From an uncultured Lachnospiraceae bacterium (GTDB lineage: Bacteria; Bacillota; Clostridia; Lachnospirales; Lachnospiraceae), in the NCBI GenBank assembly GCA_902766655.1, contig CACXEL010000141.1:1-9381 (forward strand): a DNA stretch of 9,381 bases, in the 5' to 3' direction. The position numbers were made by a program, and so were the translations under genes. Of this stretch, positions 7,061 to 9,381 are shown piece after piece. A model generated the notes under the pieces. That model did no database searches. It had not been told where the DNA came from and saw only the letters and a program-made list of their open reading frames with translations. Position 1 is the first letter of the stretch. Every line of letters begins with the position of its first letter.

Positions 7061-7158
7061 GTAGGGTTGGGACTGACGAGTGAGACTCAGGGACGGACCT
7101 TTTTCCCAAATTGGGAAAAAGGTCCGTCCCTGAGTCTCACTTCGTCCCTGAGTCCTAC
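7061..7158. repeat. GGGACGG-core palindromic element C
   Basis: Perfect 30-bp inverted arms at 7080-7109 and 7111-7140 around a single A, built from the same unit as element B (GTGAGACTCAGGGACGG, then ACCTTTTTCCCA). Truncated copies flank it: GGGACTGACGAG on the left and TTCGTCCCTGAGTCCTAC on the right, and the outermost ends pair as GTAGG (7061-7065) and CCTAC (7154-7158). It lies between the predicted minus-strand start point and the deacylase ribosome binding site, so it would be transcribed as a long hairpin in that leader. Confidence 0.95.
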
Positions 7159-7163
7159 TCTCC

Positions 7164-7191
7164 AGTATAGCATACGCAGGAGATGAGTCAA
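7164..7191 (-). promoter_or_regulatory. Sigma-A-like promoter for the deacylase gene
   Basis: Read on the minus strand: TTGACT (7186-7191), a 16-bp spacer, then TATACT (7164-7169). The predicted start point is near 7157, at the outer edge of element C. This promoter is back to back with the moaC promoter, with 14 bp between the two -35 boxes. Confidence 0.7.
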
Positions 7192-7205
7192 TCGGTTTCG
7201 TGTGC

Positions 7206-7234
7206 TTGCACTTCGGGGGTCCGAAAGCTATACT
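7206..7234 (+). promoter_or_regulatory. Sigma-A-like promoter for moaC
   Basis: TTGCAC (7206-7211), a 17-bp spacer and TATACT (7229-7234). The start point would be near 7241, leaving a leader of about 34 nt. The spacer contains a small inverted pair TTCGG/CCGAA (7212-7216 and 7221-7225), which could be an operator, though this is weak. Confidence 0.75.
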
Positions 7235-7274
7235 TTTTATGTAAAGAAACAGAGTTTCGGAAGGGAGCTGCAGG

Positions 7275-7754
7275 ATGGAGTTTACACATTTTGACGCACA
7301 GGGAAATGCCCGGATGGTGGACGTCTCGGAAAAGCCAATCACCCACCGGTCGGCGACGGCGGAGGGGCGCATCGCGCTGAGCGAGGAGGCCTTCGCGGCG
7401 GTGGCCGGAAAGACGGTCAAGAAGGGCGACGTGCTCACCGTTGCCCAGGTGGCGGGAATCATGGGGTGCAAGCGCACGGCGGACCTCATACCCATGTGCC
7501 ACCTGCTGAACCTCACCAACGCCTCCCTCACCTTTGAGCTCCTTCCCGAGACGAGGGAAATAAAAGCCGTCTGTACCGTGAAGACGGACGGAAAGACCGG
7601 CGTGGAGATGGAGGCCCTCACGGGGGTCAGCATTTCCCTGCTCACCATCTACGATATGGTCAAGGCCATCGACAAGCGGATGGTGATCCGGGAGGTGCAT
7701 CTGGTGGAGAAGCACGGGGGGAAGAGCGGAGACTTCTGGAGCGGGACTTTTTGA
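7275..7754 (+). CDS. moaC: Cyclic pyranopterin monophosphate synthase MoaC
   Basis: MoaC turns 3',8-cyclo-GTP, made by MoaA, into cyclic pyranopterin monophosphate, the first stable intermediate of molybdenum cofactor synthesis. The 159 residues match the usual length and all signature segments are present: KKGDVLTVAQVAGIMGCKRT (49-68), DLIPMCHLLNLT (70-81, His76), VKTDGKTGVEMEALTGVS (102-119, Glu111 and Glu113) and LTIYDMVKAIDK (123-134, Asp127 and Lys130), matching the known active-site residues of E. coli MoaC with an offset of one. AGGGAG (7262-7267) precedes ATG 7275. It has its own promoter at 7206-7234 and is not next to other moa genes in view, though moeA genes lie about 4.8 kb upstream. 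Its stop codon lies inside palindromic element E. The next gene is 61 bp downstream and may be co-transcribed. Confidence 0.97.
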   Translation: MEFTHFDAQGNARMVDVSEKPITHRSATAEGRIALSEEAFAAVAGKTVKKGDVLTVAQVAGIMGCKRTADLIPMCHLLNLTNASLTFELLPETREIKAVCTVKTDGKTGVEMEALTGVSISLLTIYDMVKAIDKRMVIREVHLVEKHGGKSGDFWSGTF

Positions 7755-7784
7755 CAGGGAGGACCGTCCCTGCTGCTCAAAAAA
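7748..7784 (-). repeat. GGGACGG-core palindromic element E (single unit, reverse orientation)
   Basis: TTTTTGA (7748-7754) pairs with TCAAAAA (7777-7783), and CAGGGA (7755-7760) with TCCCTG (7767-7772), around a 6-nt loop GGACCG, with a 4-nt bulge CTGC (7773-7776). On the minus strand it reads CAGGGACGGTCC, the family core. The outer T/A-rich arms resemble those of element D. The moaC stop codon TGA is part of the left arm. A small CCGAC/GTCGG hairpin (7787-7798) follows. Confidence 0.75.
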
Positions 7785-7815
7785 GGCCGACCCGTCGGAA
7801 AAGGAGAAGACTTTT

Positions 7816-9381
7816 ATGACGATAAAGGCATTTGTTTTTGACATAGGGCAGACACTGGTATATTATCCCTTCCCGCTGAACTGGTCGGCGTCCTACAGGC
7901 CGGCTTTCGAGCATGTGGCGCGGGAGCTGGGGGTCTTCATTTCCGAAAATGAATACCGGCACATCGTGGACGTTCTCGGGAAATACAACACACGGACCCA
8001 TCCGCGGGAGAGGGAAGTGTCCTCCGACGTGATCTTTAGGGAGATCCTGGCGGGGACTTCGCTTCCGATGGCATCCCTGCAGGAGATCAAGCGTCTCTTC
8101 TATTCATATTTCAGCAGGGAGGCGCGGATTTATCCTGACGTGGAAGGGGTGCTGGCCGAGCTGAAGCGGCGGGGCGCTTTTGTGGCGACCCTGTCGGACG
8201 TGGCCTACGGGATGGACAATGCTTACGCGCTCGAGGACATCCGGCCGCTGTTGAAATATATCGATCTGCCTTACACCTCCAACGACACCGGGTTCCGGAA
8301 GCCGGCGGGGGAAGGCCTCAGGAAGATCGCGGCGGATCTGGGGGTGGACATTTCCGAGGTGGCCCTGATCGGGGACGAGCGGAAGGATATGGAGTGCGCG
8401 CGGAACGCCGGGGCGGTCGGGATCCTGGTCAACCGGTCGGGGGAGCGGAAGGAGTTCGGTCAGGACTTCGAGGTCGCGGATTTTGAGAGGAAGGGACGGT
8501 CCTTTTTTCTCAAAATCGCGGATTTTGAGAAAAAAGGACCGTCCCTTCCTCTCAAAATCCGTCGGGAGCTGCATGAAAATGCGGAGCTTTCGCACGAGGA
8601 GCACCGGACAAGAGAGATCCTGGAGGCATTTTTCGAACGGGAGACCGATTTCCGGGTCGTGCGGCAGGACGGCTGGTTCTTCGCCGTCAAGGAGGGCCTC
8701 AAGGCGGAGGAGGTCGTCGCCTTCCGGGCGGAGCTGGATGCGCTCCCGATCCCCGAAGGCGGCAGGCCGGTGTCCCATCGCTGCGGCCATGACGGACATA
8801 TGGCGGCCTTGTGCGGCGTGGCCCTGGCCTTGAAAGGCGTCGTGCCCGCGCGGACGGTCTGCCTGGTCTTTCAGCCCGCGGAGGAAGTGGGGGAGGGCGG
8901 CGAAGCCTGCGCCCGGGTGCTCAGGGAGGAGCTGCCGGCGGTCCTGGGCAGGGGAGCCGGCCGGGAGCCGGCAGTCCCATCAACGACAGCGGAAAAGCCA
9001 TGTGCGGGAGAAAAAGATGCCACGTCAGATCTCCCGGCCATCCGGGAAATATACGCCTGCCACAACCGCAGCGGCTACCCCGAGGGCAGCGTCTTCTGCT
9101 GCAGGGGCCTCACCCAGCCGGCCTCCGAGGGTCTGATCATCTCCCTGACGGGAGAGCCCTCCCATGCGAGCGAGCCCGAGAAAGGCCGCAGCCCGGCCGA
9201 GGCGATTTCCCGATTGGCGCTGATGGCTGCGGACATGAACCGGGCCAGCCCCATGATCCTGAGCACGGTCACCGGCATCCGGGTTGGCGCCGGGGATTTC
9301 GGCATCTCGCCCGGGGACGGGGAGCTGCGCCTGACGCTGCGGGCCGAGAACGAGAGCGACATGAAAAATCTGGAGGCCACC
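7816..9381 (+). CDS. HAD-family hydrolase fused to M20-type amidohydrolase (3' end outside window)
   Basis: One frame of 522 codons runs to the window end without a stop. Residues 1-220 are a HAD phosphohydrolase with cap: motif I FDIGQT (Asp9; the second Asp of DxD is Gly11), motif II TLSD (Ser127), motif III Lys162 in FRKP, motif IV GDERKD (Asp187, Asp191). Residues 249 onward are an M20D-type metallo-amidohydrolase: IRRELHENAELSHEE, FRAELDALP, CGHDGH (323-328), FQPAEE (352-357), CHN with His416, and GEPSHAS (His450). The linker, residues 221-249, is encoded by palindromic element D. AAGGAG (7801-7806) precedes ATG 7816. After the junction there is no in-frame ATG until residue 329, past conserved M20 motifs, so the amidohydrolase appears to depend on the HAD start. 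A low-complexity stretch at about residues 378-405 interrupts the M20 domain. Substrates are unknown. Confidence 0.88.
   Translation, partial: MTIKAFVFDIGQTLVYYPFPLNWSASYRPAFEHVARELGVFISENEYRHIVDVLGKYNTRTHPREREVSSDVIFREILAGTSLPMASLQEIKRLFYSYFSREARIYPDVEGVLAELKRRGAFVATLSDVAYGMDNAYALEDIRPLLKYIDLPYTSNDTGFRKPAGEGLRKIAADLGVDISEVALIGDERKDMECARNAGAVGILVNRSGERKEFGQDFEVADFERKGRSFFLKIADFEKKGPSLPLKIRRELHENAELSHEEHRTREILEAFFERETDFRVVRQDGWFFAVKEGLKAEEVVAFRAELDALPIPEGGRPVSHRCGHDGHMAALCGVALALKGVVPARTVCLVFQPAEEVGEGGEACARVLREELPAVLGRGAGREPAVPSTTAEKPCAGEKDATSDLPAIREIYACHNRSGYPEGSVFCCRGLTQPASEGLIISLTGEPSHASEPEKGRSPAEAISRLALMAADMNRASPMILSTVTGIRVGAGDFGISPGDGELRLTLRAENESDMKNLEAT
8477..8561 (+). repeat. GGGACGG-core palindromic element D, inside the HAD-M20 frame
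   Basis: Perfect 41-bp inverted arms at 8477-8517 and 8521-8561 around GCG. Each half is itself an inverted repeat bounded by GATTTTGAG and CTCAAAATC (8479-8487/8509-8517 and 8521-8529/8551-8559), giving two 39-bp units head to head. The first unit contains AAGGGACGGTCCTTTT. Because unit plus spacer is 42 bp, the protein shows a 14-residue near-repeat, ADFERKGRSFFLKI then ADFEKKGPSLPLKI, with 10 of 14 residues identical. Confidence 0.97.

Noticed and set aside
7037..7648. Upstream extension of the deacylase frame to 7648 on the minus strand
   Set aside because: The extension runs through element C, the promoters and the antisense of moaC; the conserved domain starts at ATG 7036 behind a good ribosome binding site.
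5583..7784. Palindromic elements as classical rho-independent terminators
   Set aside because: None is followed by a T-run on either strand, and element C lies downstream of a promoter and before its gene.
8477..8561. Junction in the HAD-M20 frame as a sequencing error or pseudogene
   Set aside because: Both domains are in the same frame, no stop or frameshift is needed, and the palindrome is perfect over 41 bp per arm. An assembly artefact cannot be fully excluded without reads.
1..9381. tRNA, rRNA or riboswitch (including a Moco riboswitch before moaC)
   Set aside because: No cloverleaf, rRNA segment or conserved riboswitch core was seen; the predicted moaC leader is only about 34 nt.

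Overview
The window looks like chromosomal DNA of a high-GC member of the Clostridia, perhaps Lachnospiraceae or Oscillospiraceae; this is a judgement from gene types, G+C-rich codons, strong AGGAG-type ribosome binding sites and sigma-A-like promoters, and the sequence does not fix the genus. Every confident gene but one is on the + strand.

Region 1 (1-3987) is a tight run of three genes: the 3' part of a moeA gene, a second moeA fused to a periplasmic-binding-protein-like domain, and a GlpA-type FAD oxidoreductase with a C-terminal BFD-type [2Fe-2S] cysteine cluster. After a 205-bp gap (3988-4192) comes a TrxB/GlpB-type FAD/NAD(P) oxidoreductase, which carries a 36-bp tandem repeat inside its coding sequence. 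A small 84-aa protein with a CxxC motif follows (5295-5549). The first genes insert molybdenum or tungsten into molybdopterin. The two flavoproteins resemble the paired GlpA-like/pyridine-nucleotide oxidoreductases common in anaerobic Firmicutes, whose substrate I cannot name.

Region 2 (5550-7815) holds an AlkZ-related-type protein of unknown function (+), a YbaK/ProX-type prolyl-tRNA editing deacylase (-) and moaC (+), which makes cyclic pyranopterin monophosphate, so molybdenum-cofactor synthesis returns here. The deacylase and moaC are fired from back-to-back sigma-A-like promoters at 7164-7234.

Region 3 (7816-9381) is one uninterrupted reading frame, open at the window end, that joins a HAD-type phosphohydrolase to an M20-type amidohydrolase.

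The most unusual feature is a family of palindromic elements sharing a core close to AGGGACGGNYC, present at five places from 5547 to 8561. The arms differ from place to place while the core stays nearly constant. Three elements overlap the TGA stop codon of the gene before them, one lies in the predicted 5' leader of the deacylase gene, and one lies in frame exactly at the junction of the HAD and amidohydrolase domains, where it is translated into a 14-residue near-repeat and seems to have welded two genes together. They look like REP/BIME-type repeats. No transposase is in the window.
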